64,000 bases of DNA. It comes from Ligula intestinalis. Its lineage: Eukaryota; Platyhelminthes; Cestoda; Diphyllobothriidea; Diphyllobothriidae. Location: contig JAYGXS010000003.1 in NCBI GenBank assembly GCA_036362985.1, positions 35,404,971-35,468,970 of the forward strand. The letters are read 5' to 3'. Position numbers and translations under genes: made by a program. The notes under the pieces were generated by a model. That model worked only from the letters and a program-made list of their open reading frames with translations, was not told the DNA's origin and did no database searches. The first letter of the stretch is position 1. The number at the start of each line of letters is the position of its first letter. Positions 35,060 through 47,466 of this stretch are shown here, one piece after another.

Positions 35060-35320
35060 AATTATCGTTAATTGACGTTATACGTTTGCACTAAGGAGCT
35101 TGTCCTACCAATACGGCAAATTCCTGTGCATATGTTACTCGTTTATGCTCTTGCTTTTCCAATGAAGAATCCGCGACGAATATTGAAACGCCAGGCGAAT
35201 AAAAGTGTTGTCAGAGCGATCGAATCGTCTTCTTCTCAACTACTTCATGGGGCTCGCATGTTCGCTTCTATCGGCAATCCTGGGGAGGGGGGAGGGTTGG
35301 CCGGACTTAGATACGGAAAA
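35060..35320 (+). repeat. Dispersed repeat family B copy with RQAN peptide
   Basis: The plus frame 35072-35323 reads ELVLPIRQIPVHMLLVYAL, then KRQANKSVVRAIESSSSQLL and a segment with FASIGNPG. The RQAN block and the IRQ-P part match the copy at 47170-47427, and the RQAN-to-FASI part matches 5155-5300 (minus). Confidence 0.4.
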
Positions 35321-35914
35321 TGAATATGGATTTCGGTATGGTCCACATATATAGGCTCTGCGCTCGTCTCCTACAGCTTGCTAATAAGCTTTCACATGTA
35401 GTCTCTTACAAAGTTGACGAGTATTTTTATAGCAGGGACGGTGTGTTTTTGTCTAAAAGTGTAGGTCACCAACGTACTTAAAGAGACCGGGGAAAATCTC
35501 CTTGATATTATCTGCGTTTGTTTAGTCTATAATGGATAGAAAGGTGGATAGACATAGCCAACGTTGGGGCCTACTTGGCTCGGAGTTTAGGTTTAAGATG
35601 GTTAGTAAGATTCTACGGCTAGAAGGGTTAGCTCTCTATGATATTCCCTTCATTAGCCTTGGTTGATCACGAAGTCTGTAAAAGGCCTGACAAGCGTCGG
35701 ACCATCACCACCAAAGGCAAACGAAAATATATGCAAATTCATCTCGTTAAGATAATAGATGCTCGAAATGATCGGATAATGACAACTCCTAGTAGTGGAT
35801 GGGTGCTCGTAGATCGGGTACGGGACTCATTCGTTCCGTACTGTCTTGGAACTAACTCTCGAGCCTTGCCGGCAGCCGCACAGCGACTAGTATGATACGC
35901 AGAAGTACATTTCT

Positions 35915-36075
35915 TCCAAAGGTAAGGGAGGCTAAAGTGGCCATTTCTGGCTGATTAACTGTCATCAGCCGGTTCTACCCAACCCCAGGTATCTAACCAT
36001 CCGGGACTCGAAACCCCAACGCGTTGGTTGGGCCACCAACGCTCTAAACATTGAGCCTCGCGTAATGCAAGATTT
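35915..36075 (-). repeat. tRNA-related SINE copy
   Basis: On the minus strand a box B-like GGTTTCGAGTCCCGG precedes the shared body with CAGAAATGGCCA (here diverged). It is the same unit as at 44195-44345, 54425-54600 and 63800-63965. Confidence 0.5.
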
Positions 36076-36574
36076 GGTAGGAATGGCTGCTAACGGCTAA
36101 TTAGTCAGCAATTGTTACTCCCGTCTCCCCTATCGCTGTGGGTACTGTTCTGCTTACAAATCCTAGTCCTCATCAATATCATCTAGAGAAAGGGGAATGC
36201 ATCCATGACACCAAGGATGATACTTAAGTACTGTATATTAAAATTGAATTATTCAAACCTGCCAAAAGCACCATTGAGTCCTTTTATCATTCTTTAAATA
36301 TGCACTTTCCACTTTACCAATTAAAAAAACAGAAGATACTGTCGAAGTAGTGATCGCCAACTGGCTGCATTGGTTATATGTTAAGATCCGCTGCATATGA
36401 GCTTTCCAGAGGAAGTAACCTTATAAAATGCACATTTTAGCTCTCAATTATTTTTAAAGGCAAGGCTTTTCTTATGCTCTGGACTAGTATGTGGGCTTGA
36501 AAAAGTAAGCGGTCTTAATGAGAGCAAGATTTATATCGTTATAAAACAAAATGGGACGTGGTGCATATTGTTAC

Positions 36575-36819
36575 CTCCATTTTTTCCAGAAAGTCTTTTG
36601 GAGCTGGAGGTACATAACCCTTTTCCACTGATGTCGGCGCAGTTCGCGCACTTGTAGTTCGTTGTCCTCCAGATGCCTCGTCAGTATATCGGCCTTGAGT
36701 GGTGGTCGTTTTGGTTTCTTCTTTCTCGCCGAGAGAAGGTGATTGAACGAGTTTTCGCTTGAGTCTGTTGGACTCAGCGGATTTCTCCATGGGTACTAAG
36801 TTTTGCCTCTGACGGCTCC
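36575..36819 (-). CDS. Large gene, exon 6
   Basis: The acceptor CTTCTCATTCTACAG is followed by two bases completing a codon, then 81 codons: SRQRQNLVPMEKSAESNRLK, a Lys/Thr-rich middle (LGEKEETKTTTTQGRYTDE) and SVEKGYVPPAPKDFLEKME. The donor is GTAACA, phase 0. Both joins fit exon 5 and exon 7. Confidence 0.65.
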
Positions 36820-38499
36820 CTGTAGAATGAGAAGAAAATGAGACCAATGATTTCTACTAAGTTTTCTTACGATGCTGCATACACTAATGCAAGCGGTTCG
36901 TATTCGCGATCTCTGCTCTACAGCCCTCACCTACTCATATCATAATTAAATTGAATCACTTCACTGTTAAAAAAAAACATAGTCATAATCCGTTGAACTG
37001 CAACCGAATCAAAAGAAAGCCACCAACCAGGGATGGGCCTCAATTTTATTGATTTATCTAGTTACCAAAGTAGACACTTGAAAATTTGTCAAGTGTTTAA
37101 GCTGCTCAAGGTAGGCCTAGTCTGTGACATCTAAGCCATTTTGTGTCGCCGAGTGTTTCAATTGATAGATAGGCATTCACTGGTAGAGACACTGATAGTG
37201 GTTTCAAAGTTAGGCCGCAATGGGAGTGGCTGCAAGTACGTGGGAAAACCCGGATGAAAATTGGAATCCAATCTTCAACAAAAATAATTATCAACACAGA
37301 CTGAATCCAAATTACAAAACTTCAAGGCAAACCGCATAAGCAGACTGAAACCTCAACTTCACAAGAACCAAAACTCAGGTTGGAGCCGCTTGTAGTCAAA
37401 CGACCTGCTTGAGATGTGGGATGGGTGATACCACTGTGAGCATCAGGTGGACCTAAATGATCCTCACCAGAATTTGCGTCACTCTCGGCATCTGGACAAG
37501 CAAGAAGGCTGCGGCTGACTTACCCAGAACACAGGTATGACCGGACACAGACGAACCGACAATCTGGTCACCAGGATTGACAGTCATCTGTCGATCTGAC
37601 ATGCCCCTCTTTTCCCCATGCACTTACTCACCACGTAGGCGAGATCTCACCACTGTTAGTACACCATGTTGTGGTGACATCCGATGTTCAGGTTAGCTCT
37701 TTACTAGCACTGGATCCGTCGAGGGACCGAACAATCAATTGCCGAAGCACCAGCCAGTCAAGGTAGGTTAGGATATCGAGGACGACAAAGAAAGGGAGAA
37801 TGAAGATTAAAACTCGGGGCAGTTAAAACCTGACCATGCGTAAATCTGAACAAAACGATAAGCTGTTTATCGATTCAAACCTCACTGGGTGATCAGTTTC
37901 ACTCAGTTCCCACAAACGGTAGATGTTTAGTACACCATTAGGATGCTCTCCGGACCGCCTCACATATTGAAACCAACATTTTAACTCACCTCAGACATTT
38001 GCCGAATTGCGAGCCATCGGCTTAATTCCTTTTATAAATTATCAATCCGAATTAATGATTTGTGCCAACCTTCATCAATTTATCAATATATTTTTGGCAA
38101 AAGAATTAAACTTTACTGCACACAATTTAATTTCTTCACTTTTAAGACTGTCAGGTTACATCAGGTGTGCGGCCGCTCAATGAGCTATTAAGTTTTCGGC
38201 CGCAGGAGAATTTATCGCTGCCTCTTTTTAAATGCCGCCTTTGAATCACATATTCCGCGTGTATCGATGCTGTCTGGGCGTAATAAATAACAAGTGTAGA
38301 TAGCTGCTATCAGTCAGTTGTGAAAAAATGGTAGGGACAAAAACCTCCACAATGCACGCACGACAGTTTAGTGGGCGATACTACCCAACTTTGCGGTAGC
38401 AGTTATGCGATGTAAACAGAGTTGAGTTCGACTGATGTAGATCTAAACGACGCAGTAATTTTCTTGACACTATAAACTGAATGAAACCAGTTAATTCAC
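36820..38499. other. Intron of the large gene
   Basis: 1.7 kb between exons 5 and 6. No repeat family or coding sequence recognised. Confidence 0.35.
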
Positions 38500-38927
38500 C
38501 TGGAGGTCCGCGGTGTAGCACATGCGAGCTGCTTTCATCAGTAGCACGTGGCCGACTGCTCCACTGCGCCTCCGCATACTGATCTTCGCTTTGGCCTGTG
38601 GATTTCCCGTGCCGCCTTGGTGGTACAGTCTTTTCCTCAACGTCGAGGCCGGCGGCCCGACCCTCATAGGACGGCTTGGCATGAGTCTCGCGGGCGCCGC
38701 TGACGCCGCTGGGACACCCAACGGTTGTCTTCTCGGCTTGACGGTTTACCGCGGCGTGCATTTTGCACAGGCCTACTGAAGTGTTATCAGTAGTTATGTT
38801 TTTTGCACTGCGGTGACGATGACCGTCATGGCTATGGTGATGTTGGTTGGGTACCGAGGGGGCCGCAACTGGATCTACCACCGCGGAGGACAAGGGGTGG
38901 ACGGAAGACTTTGGACGCGACCGAGCA
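38500..38927 (-). CDS. Large gene, exon 5
   Basis: The acceptor TTTTTTTGATTTCAG is strong. One base completes a codon, then ARSRPKSSVHPLSSAVVDPV follows, with a His-rich NQHHHSHDGHRHRSAK, a central Gly/Glu-rich part and ATDESSSHVLHRGPP. The donor is GTGAAT. One base is left, which fits the two-base start of exon 6. The composition (His, Ser, Arg, Pro) matches the other exons. Confidence 0.65.
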
Positions 38928-41900
38928 CTGAAATCAAAAAAATCATCACAAGTCATTTTAAATATGTGGTAAAGTAAGTGGTCTGCCTGAACGTCTTACA
39001 CATCGTTTAAAAATAATGTGCACAGTTGAGATAACAATTTTGTTCAATGCAACATCTAACGTCAGATAACACTATAGTCATAAATAGAGCTCACCGGCTA
39101 CCTCATTTGGGAAAAGGCACACTGTGGAATTTGAATGGGAATCGCGCAGTGATATAGGCGGCCTTACGATATATTGCCAGTTTAAGGTTAGGCGGAAGTT
39201 AATAGTATTGTTAAGTTTACATGTGGGTCTAGGTTTAAGGCAACGATTAGGGTTACGCTCATAATACAGGAACATTAGTCTGTCTTGAAACTTCGCGCCC
39301 GATCGAATGTATTGCTGGTAGGGCTCCTATGCCCCCCTCTTCTCAAAGACACTACTGACGCATTTTGTTATGTGTTCACAGCCTCTGCCAGTTAGTCTGT
39401 GTCATGGGGACCAATAAATGGCACTATTATCAAAACTAAATTGAGGTAAAACCCCGTTTGACGATTGATTAGTTGAATGAAATGAATAAATACATCCAAA
39501 ATTGAAGCGCATTTTAGCAGTAGGGAAGTGTGCATAAAGGAAGAAGAGAGCTGATCACTCACCAGATTTACCGTTTCATTCGTCGGAGCTTTCGAACTCA
39601 TACCATTTTATCCTCTCATTTCTTAAGAAAATATAGAATTTTTTTATATTTTGTCTCACTCTATGACTACGTACGTCTACTCAGCGAACGAACCTATGGA
39701 CAGAAGGGTCATTATTCTAAAGCTCATATGCAGTAGTCAGTAAACACCTCGTTATAAAAAACCGACAGTTGCGAATCGATCAAAAGGCTGCATGCATCAG
39801 TTGATGTTTCTGCATTTTGAAGCTGCGATTCTGACGTTAGAGGCATGTTTAGAGGGTGAAAATTTTATGAATTTTTTTTCTGTAAATCTCACGCTTTCCG
39901 TGCACTGAGACTGGTGCATGCTTAAACACTATATTATACTGAAAACCGAATCCCTGACTTTGCATAAATCTGCCTAGTTGGGCCTTGACCGACATAGACT
40001 GAAAGTTTTCCTAAATATCTGGGCCAACGTCTGTCAGTCACGGTGCGATAACTGCTTCATATTCATTATATTGTAAACAGGCAGTCAGTAGTTCACCTCA
40101 TACACCACTTTCAGCATACACCCATCAATATTCTAATAGACTTAGTGACTTCCAATTACCTGTTATTTACTGAGGAAATTAAACATCAGCAGTTTCGAAA
40201 CTAAAGTACCTACCAGAGGGCACCCAGGGAATGCTCGGAAACAACTGGCAGGCTGAACTCCTTACAAGTTGGTCATGCAGTGGCAGAATATCGATGAAGA
40301 TCGTGGCTGGGCATTTATCTGGAAATATACTGCACCAGGTAATCCCTCTATAAATAAGTGGTTGCCTGTTGGTAGTTTACTGAATAGTACGCGGTCATCC
40401 CGTTGTGGTTGATATAAGGCGGTCCAAAAATCCATATTCATTTTCAGTTTATGCCTGTAGAGCCTCAAATAGACTGATTTACTCAAGCGTTTTTTTGATC
40501 CGTAGCTTAAAAAGTGTTTTGAGGTGGCAAGAAACCCTCTCCGGAAAGAATTACTTATATGGGCGCGTCTGAAGAGGACAGGAGAGTAGAACTGCCCCAC
40601 CCAAGTCATAAAGTTGGCCCTGCGCATAATCTGAGGAAGGAAAAATATTCCTGTGTCCTAAACCTAACGTAAATATAAACCGAGTCCCTAAACTTAACCC
40701 GCGCTTTACCCTTACCTTTCATTTAACATCAACTCTAACCTTAACTGCGACTTACCTTAACAGTAACCGTAACCCTAAACATAAACCTTATCCTATTTTC
40801 TTGGAATTTGACGCAAAACCTCTCGTATTGCGGGCGGTTCCCGCACCTATGCTCTGCTAAGGCGACCACAGAAGTCATTCTCATCCCTTTCAACTAAGCA
40901 TAGAATGCTATCTGAGCCAAGGTTAAACAGTAGCATTCTTCTCAAAGAATTTTATACTTAAACTAGCTCTATGGAGGAATAAAGAACGAATGGCCACTGA
41001 AATAGGCGAGTAAGCCCTTATTCCTTCTTATCAAGGCTACTCAATTAGCAGTGGGGATTAGACACACACTCGGCATAGTATTTCAGCGCCCACAGCGACA
41101 AAAGTACCGTGAAGATGGTGCTTGCCAATGGGCCTCGTTGTGGCTGCCTGCTTCGTCAAATGAGGTAGGGGGAGCAAACGGACAGTAAAATGTAATCCAA
41201 CAAAAGCCGTAATAGGCAATCACACAGCCTGCAGCATTAATACTTTCAGCAAGGTTAAGGGGCAATCGATAAAACTATCTATTCTTACAAAAGCCAAACC
41301 GGGTGTTCGTTACGAACACTACTGCTCACCACGTAATCAAGCTTCGACCACGCTCTGCCAAAGTTATGGAATCTGCAGAATGTTTCGCCGAATAAATAAG
41401 GCATATGTCAGCATAAGAATGTGCGAACTTCAGGAAACCAGTACATTGTACCTCCGCGTCAGGGCACTGTTAACCAAAACTTGCATTGGCCCGAATTTTG
41501 GACAAACAGAGGGTTGTGTTTCGTGCTTTCGTGATGAATGTGTTGACGGTTGATGGCAGGATTCTGTATCAAGCTATAAGGCTTGCCTCATGTATCCCAT
41601 TAACAAGATCCCTTTCAGGTGCACTTGGTTTTCGGATTGTCAACACGGGTTTGAATTGCACAGTATTCTTAAGCTATTTATCATAATCTCCATACCTGCA
41701 GCAATTGCAGATTAACTGGCCCAAATGCCGTACGTAAACCAAGCTAAATCAGGTAAATTAGTAAAAAGTCCCAAAACTTTTAATCAAACCTCAGTAGTTC
41801 TGTATGCTAAAAGCACCACCTAATTAACTTAAATCCCATATATTTTATCACACAGCAGACGGCCAATTTTTTAGGCCAGGCTGCACGTAACCTCAGCTCG

Positions 41901-42519
41901 GACTTTAAGAAGCTGCTAAACACTTGAAAAGGAAGACAATCCCTGACCTCTCTTAGATTATTTCAATGTGCTCTCTCTCTCTCTCCTTGCTGCGATATCA
42001 ACCCAACAGTTCGGCCGTCGCTTTCGACAATGTCCACCACGAACATCTTCAGCAAGCTGAAGATATTCCTGGTGACTACAGCCGAATTTTAGTGAAAGCA
42101 GACTCGCCCAATCTACCCCACTCTCTATCAACTCCCACACATGTGTCTGGTGTTAAGACAAAAGTCAATAAGACTGGCGATGGAAGAGGGCGCAGGCGTC
42201 TGGCGCGACCAACATTCAATACGTGTACCAACAGCATACCTCGCTAGGCAGGCTCCCGCTAACGCGGGACCGACACAAACACTGTTGGTCGACCTCACTC
42301 TCTCCCCCACTGCCAGCAACAAGCCACCGCCTAGTTGAGCGTTCGCTTGAGATGGGATGGGCGCATTAGGTGACGGTGCCGGCAGCCCCGTCTGCGCGCC
42401 ACAGCGCGACTTGGTCCCCTTGACACACGCCAGGATTCACATAACCATGGTCTAGGAGGAACCGGCACCCCCTGACTCCCAGTATTACTCATCAGCTAAT
42501 TCACACACAACACACATAC
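38928..42519. other. Intron of the large gene
   Basis: The 3.6-kb intron has telomere-like tracts at 39181-39255 and 40660-40800 (CCCTAA-type on the plus strand), a CT run near 41968-41985 and a short perfect hairpin (ATCTTCAGC / GCTGAAGAT, 42045-42064). No coding sequence recognised. Confidence 0.4.
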
Positions 42520-43172
42520 CCACCCAGAGTATTCAAAAAGCACAACGGAAAAAATGAGCAAACTAACCCTAAGCCAACCCTTTTGTCCGCATCAGAGTCC
42601 TTTCCCTTGCTGTGACGCTCTTCACCCACTTCTTCGGGGCCAGCTGCTGCTCGATAGGGGCGAGATGCACGCTTTCTGTGCTGTCTAGAACCTTCCGGGG
42701 GAGGGTTCGGCAGCGGATGACCATAGGCCATCGTGTGCTTCATATCCGGTGGCAAGGGCGGCGCCACAAAGCCGTGTGCGTAGGCCTGCTCTGGGTACAT
42801 GCAACGGTGGGTCTTGTGGTGACCGGAGGGCATGTAGCAGCAGGGCTCTTGGCTGCCACTAGCATGATGACGATGGTGGTGCCGCGAGTGGCCGCCCTCG
42901 AGGTAGCCGCTGGAACCCGCATCTATGCCCCTCTTCTCTGCCCCTAGCGGCTTCGAGTGGTGGTGCATGTACGGTGGGGCAGGCATGACCACCGGAGGAC
43001 AAGGTTTCAGATCCTGCAGTCTGGAGGGATGCATGTAGAGGCAGGGTGCTTCGGCGAAGTAATCGTGTGTCGGCTCATTGTGCCGTTCGGGAGGCAACTG
43101 GGGCACAAGACCCAGTGGGTAGGCATCCTGCTGACAGGGATACACTGGGTCTCCGCGGCGGTCCCTCATCAG
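42520..43172 (-). CDS. Large gene, exon 4
   Basis: The acceptor CCATTTTTTGCAG is followed in phase 0 by LMRDRRGDPVYPCQQDAYPL. The exon is Pro/Tyr/His-rich (VMPAPPYMHHHSKPLGAEKR; SRHHHRHHASGSQEPCCYMP; FVAPPLPPDMKHTMAYGHPL) and turns basic (SRQHRKRASRPYRAAAG). The chosen donor GTATGT at 42519-42514 leaves two bases, as exon 5 requires. Other donors nearby (GTTGGC, GTGGGT) do not fit the phase. Confidence 0.65.
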
Positions 43173-43776
43173 CTGCAAAAAATGGTTATAACGCTGGTGT
43201 ATTTGTAAGAAAGCATAGAGCAATGCCTTACTACATAGTGATTCGACTTTTGCGGCTTCCCTCTATCGTGGATTTTATGTGTAAACATATCGCTCAGGTG
43301 TATGCATATATGGGATACGACTGTTCGGTCCTATTTTTTTGCAGTACTTTTCGCTGTATCGCCCTACGAAGTTCGCGGCCTAATTCACTGTCGGATTATA
43401 TATGCAAGAATATTTAAATATATATCATAGATTAGGCAGTATTCCACATATTTCTGCAGAAAATGACTTTTCGGTTGTGGTGCATGTTTCCTCCGTTGAT
43501 TTAAGTCATGGGATGATATGTGTGGAGGACCACTTTTCTGATAACAACAGTGTGTCTATAGACAAATCTTAAACGAATCTTATCTAATATCTAAGGGAGC
43601 ATAAAAAGGGTTTTACTGCGTAATTGTGTGGGAATTTTTTATAAGGATGTGAAAGGGCTTATAAAGGCTGGAATTTATTTAAAAAACCATATAAATATGT
43701 GGTTTTACTTCACGAATTTTCAGGTTACGGGGGATGAAGTTCTTGGACGGAAAGACTACAATCAAGGACGAAGCTG

Positions 43777-43779
43777 TGT

Positions 43780-43828
<49 letters not shown>
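43777..43828 (+). repeat. (CA)n(TA)n microsatellite
   Basis: A short ACACACACACA run passes into about twenty TA dinucleotides. Confidence 0.9.
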
Positions 43829-43831
<3 letters not shown>

Positions 43832-43865
43832 GAAGATGTGCAAATAAGGACAAGAAGGACTCTGT

Positions 43866-43900
43866 GGACGGTTTCTGAAATACTAGATATCATCAGCTAG
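43866..43900 (-). ncRNA. Hammerhead-like remnant near TA microsatellite
   Basis: On the minus strand, CTGATGA (43896-43890) is followed 14 bases later by GAAAC and then CGTC. Stem II pairing is poor and stem I unclear, so only the boxes support the call. Confidence 0.2.
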
Positions 43901-44194
43901 CGATATCCATCCCTAAACGTGGAGAACCAGGGTTTTTTGTTCATTCAGACAAACCGCAGACCCACAAGTCCATCGTTTTTGTGGTCGTGATCGGGAATAC
44001 TAAATATGGTTGAAGGGCGTTCGCCATCAGCAAATAAATTAATCTACAATTGTTCTGAGTAGGGGAACGTAATTTTTGGCGAATTTATTTTAATCACTGG
44101 TCTTTTAGCATTTGCACTGAAACTCATTTCCTGAACCAGTCAATGCTAAGGGCAAGGGGTGCACAAGGATTGTAGTATCTGGGCAAGTGAACAT

Positions 44195-44345
44195 TGCTGA
44201 AAAAGACAACTTAGAGGGGAATGGCCATTTCTGGTTTATTAACCACCATCAGCCATTCATACCCAACTACTGGCGTTGGAGCACCTAATGCTCCAATCCA
44301 CGACCTGTTGGGTAGAAGTCCAACACTAACACACTGTGTCGCTGA
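44195..44345 (-). repeat. tRNA-related SINE copy
   Basis: On the minus strand the shared body AACCAGAAATGGCCATTCCC and the TGGCTGATGGTGG segment are clear; the tRNA-like head is decayed. Confidence 0.45.
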
Positions 44346-45348
44346 CTCATTTTCTTCTGTTTTTGATCAGTACTACTAACAATGCTAGATAGGCGCACAT
44401 TGATCGGCTACGAAATTTACTCGTATCGTCGCGCCTTGGGGCTCACTCTTGAGCCCCACCAGTGGTCCCACAGCTGACGTCTCTAATTACAAAAGTTTTG
44501 ATTTCAAACAATAAGACAAGGGGCAAAGATATTCCCGTATGATAAGTGGCCTTGAGCTGAATTCTGGGAAGTACCTATTCCTATTGATGAGACCGGAGGG
44601 AAGGTACTGGTCGATTTCAGAAAAAGACGTTTATTCTCGAAAAAATTAATATAACATATGTTAACATTGACCAAATTATGATGTTTGAGCAGCTACGCAT
44701 GTCCGACTTCATGAGTGAGATCATTTGTGCCTCATCGAAAAAAGTATATTGACTTAAATTCTACGCAATCTTTGAATACGGCATCAATCACAGTTTTTTT
44801 CTTGAAAATTTTCCTGGTCAAAAAAATGCCTTGATGCATGAATCTATATTTTTCCTTGGTCTCTGTAAGGCTCACTTATTTGATTAGGACGGACTGGAAA
44901 ATTTTTAAGACTGATATTTTGATCTCCTCAGCTACGAGTCACAAATTCTCAGCTAAAGGTTTTGCGTAGCCTCATTGCGTTTGAAAAAAAAGAGCGGTTA
45001 ACAACAGGTGTAGGAAGTCGATTTTTTCTGACTTCAGACAAGACTGGCGAGTCGTTTTGCCATTTTAGTGTTTGGCAAATGAGATAGAAATGGGTATTCC
45101 TGCCTTCTAAAAAAACCAACCATTCTCTGTAGAAGACAATTAGCACAGAGTGAAATTGCGACATAGGCACACAGGAGAAACAAATATGCGGGAAGTGCAA
45201 CCGTAACAGACGCGATGTGCTTGGGGGACAAAATAGTTGACAAGTTCAGAGTACCAGGCGAACCAAGAAAGACTAGCCAGGTTTAGGCAAAAAAAACAAT
45301 TCGCAGTTGGGCACTACCAAGTGGAATGGGGGAGCATGAGGGGCCTAC

Positions 45349-45755
45349 CCAGTACTGTGGCAACATTCGTTGAGGCTCGCCAGGTGGAGGGTCAGTAAGA
45401 CCGGCCAAGTGCACCCCTGCGGGGATAGATCGGGAGAAACCGTAGGCATAACTCTGTAGGTGAACCTCGCCTTCCCTTACGTAAGTGGGTCGCACTGGAA
45501 GTGTGTCAACGGGTAGAACGGGCAGCGGCTGTTGATACTGGCGGTGGCTGGAAGTTGTCCGGAGTGGATCGATGGCGACCGTACTCTGCATTTCTTCGGC
45601 CGCAGTGACTGTTTCGGTCTGTTCTGGCTGGTTATCTCTGCGCGGACAGCCCGCGGCGTGGTGAGGGTGGTGGTGGGCTCCGTAGGCGGGACTCGGGCGC
45701 GTTAGTGGGGGTTGGGTTGCATCTGGCGGCAGCGCAACTACTTCGCTAGGGCCGT
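45349..45755 (-). CDS. Large gene, exon 3
   Basis: The acceptor TGGTGCGTTTTAG is followed by two bases that complete a codon begun in exon 2, then 135 codons: GPSEVVALPPDATQPPLTRP, a His-rich GAHHHPHHAAGCPRRDNQPE, and PVLPVDTLPVRPTYVREGEV with a Pro-rich end up to PQRMLPQYW. The donor is GTAGGC at phase 0, fitting exon 4. The reading frame stays open past the donor to 45283, so the exact end rests on splice signal and phase. Confidence 0.6.
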
Positions 45756-46389
45756 CTAAAACGCACCAAACACGCACTTAAGTTATGGGCAGGCAAGCTT
45801 TTTATTTTAGACATCAATGTAAATGTTTAATTTATTACTAACTACCAACAAAATGGCCGTATATAAGCGAAAAAGTGAGTCTCAGGAAGTTCTTAAGAAG
45901 AAGCGGACGCAATCGCTGATAAGTATCCAATGCTGTCTTTGAAGATCGGTTTGAGATGGAATCTGAAATCTCAGGCGTATTTAGTTCTTGTTCCAGTGAT
46001 CGTGTTTACTTTGTGCCAACATTCTCGTTACGTAACTTCTTTTTTGTAAACGTAAGCTACAGTGAAGAGCATAAGCCAAGAATGCGGCAATGCTAGACTA
46101 TTTAACAAGACCCACTGCTTCTTCTCGAGGGCAATGGGCACCCAGCGCTCAATAGCTAAATATCGCAAGTGATTCGTTAATATTGTCGCAAGACACTTGA
46201 TGCCCAGTATGTCCCGGCATGGATGCGCCGTATGCCGGTAAGTGTGGTACTGAGATCCGTAGGGAGAAGGTTTATCTTCTGTCATGCTGACTACTCTTTC
46301 GAGCGGCATAGAAACTGACGATAAATGCGACGAGATGGGCGGAATGAACAAAGCAGACGACTGTGCAATAGCTGCACTTTTTAGTATCG

Positions 46390-46730
46390 CGAAGAGCATG
46401 CTGCAGAATATAAATAAGCTGTTGAACTCAATCCTTCTTGACCTAAACTTCATGATGGAAGAAGAAAAAGAGCAACAGCTTCCATCGCTAGTGTGCTCGT
46501 CAAACGAATTTCCAACAGTGAAATAGAAAGAACGGTCTATGAGAAGGCAACAAACACTGCGCAACTTCTCATTTTTAACAGCAATAAGCCGGTGGCTCCC
46601 AAACAAATCTATGTGAGGACACTGTTCAAACGAAGTCAGACTCACCGCAGCGACCCAGAAAGAAAAGCACGTGAGGTCCGGTAGCTTAAGGACCACTTTA
46701 TGTGGAAGGGCTATCCGAAGACGTTCAGCT
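46390..46730 (+). pseudogene. Penelope-like element RT fragment
   Basis: Across two frames the translation gives INKLLNSILLDLNFMMEEEK, then LVKRISNSEIERTVYEKATN and TLFKRSQTHRSDPERKAREV. This is the end of a PLE reverse transcriptase, after the catalytic motif. A stop codon follows at 46682, then DHFMWKGYPKTF. There is no GIY-YIG part, so it is truncated at both ends. Confidence 0.65.
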
Positions 46731-47169
46731 GCCGATGTGATGTTCTGATGTTGAGTTCAAGTGGGAATCCGAAAATCATGAAAATAAAATTCTTATTCCA
46801 GTGATCACATTCCCTTTATCTTGACTACAGGCCCTCGTCATTTTAGCTGTATCGGCCTTTAGCAGGTTTGTTCTGTCTTTTTGTACTGTGATCCTCTATG
46901 ACATTTTCTACTTCTTGCGAGACGACAAGCATGTGGACCTCAATCTGCTTTAATCGGATTTTGTAGTTTGCCGTCTGAATATAAAATACCCCTCCATCCT
47001 TTATTTAGTTCTGAGACTCGGTCTTGGCATACTGACAGGCCACAAGCGGCACACGCAGGCTAACCCCGGTTATGGTAAGAATATCAGCGAACTCAATCTT
47101 CGGGTAATTACTACAACAGTCATCAGCAGTTGTGAGTAAATTGAGGCAGTTAACGGCTAAGATACGTAC

Positions 47170-47427
47170 GTGCAAGCAATCCTCACGCGAAGCCCGACCA
47201 TTGGCGATGAATCCAAACGCTGCTACCTAACATTGGTAGTTAGGCAACTTCCTCGTTTGGATGGACATCAGCCTTATCTACAGTTGTTTTTGAAGGTGGG
47301 TCCCAGTGAAAAAATTGAACGTCAGGCGAATAAAATGCTCGTTCTAGCAGTCGTATCTGGTACTTCTCAACTGATTCCTATAACTCGTCGACTTGTTCTA
47401 TTCGCACTCTGCAGGTTTCATTTCTAA
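47170..47427 (+). repeat. Dispersed repeat family B copy with RQAN peptide
   Basis: The frame contains VVRQLPRLDGHQPYLQLFLK and IERQANKMLVLAVVSGTSQL, aligned with the copy at 35060-35320. The frame closes at 47427. Confidence 0.4.
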
Positions 47428-47466
47428 AAGTCACGTGTAAGATTAGGAGACCCTAGGCGGTGTCCG

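Larger units (their letters stand above)
34084..36574. other. Intron of the large gene with several repeats
   Basis: Holds a PLE 3' end with GAA tract (34795-34920), a family B copy (35060-35320) and a SINE copy (35915-36075), listed separately. A short telomere-like tract is near 34345-34375. Confidence 0.45.
43173..45348. other. Intron of the large gene
   Basis: Contains a CA/TA microsatellite with an adjacent hammerhead-like remnant (43775-43900) and a SINE copy (44195-44345). Otherwise unassigned. Confidence 0.4.

Noticed and set aside
42030..42070. Perfect 9-bp hairpin as a regulatory RNA
   Set aside because: Short hairpins of this size occur by chance in 64 kb and nothing around it supports a function.
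46028..46696. 222-codon minus-strand frame
   Set aside because: It overlaps and opposes a PLE reverse-transcriptase fragment that is recognisable on the plus strand.
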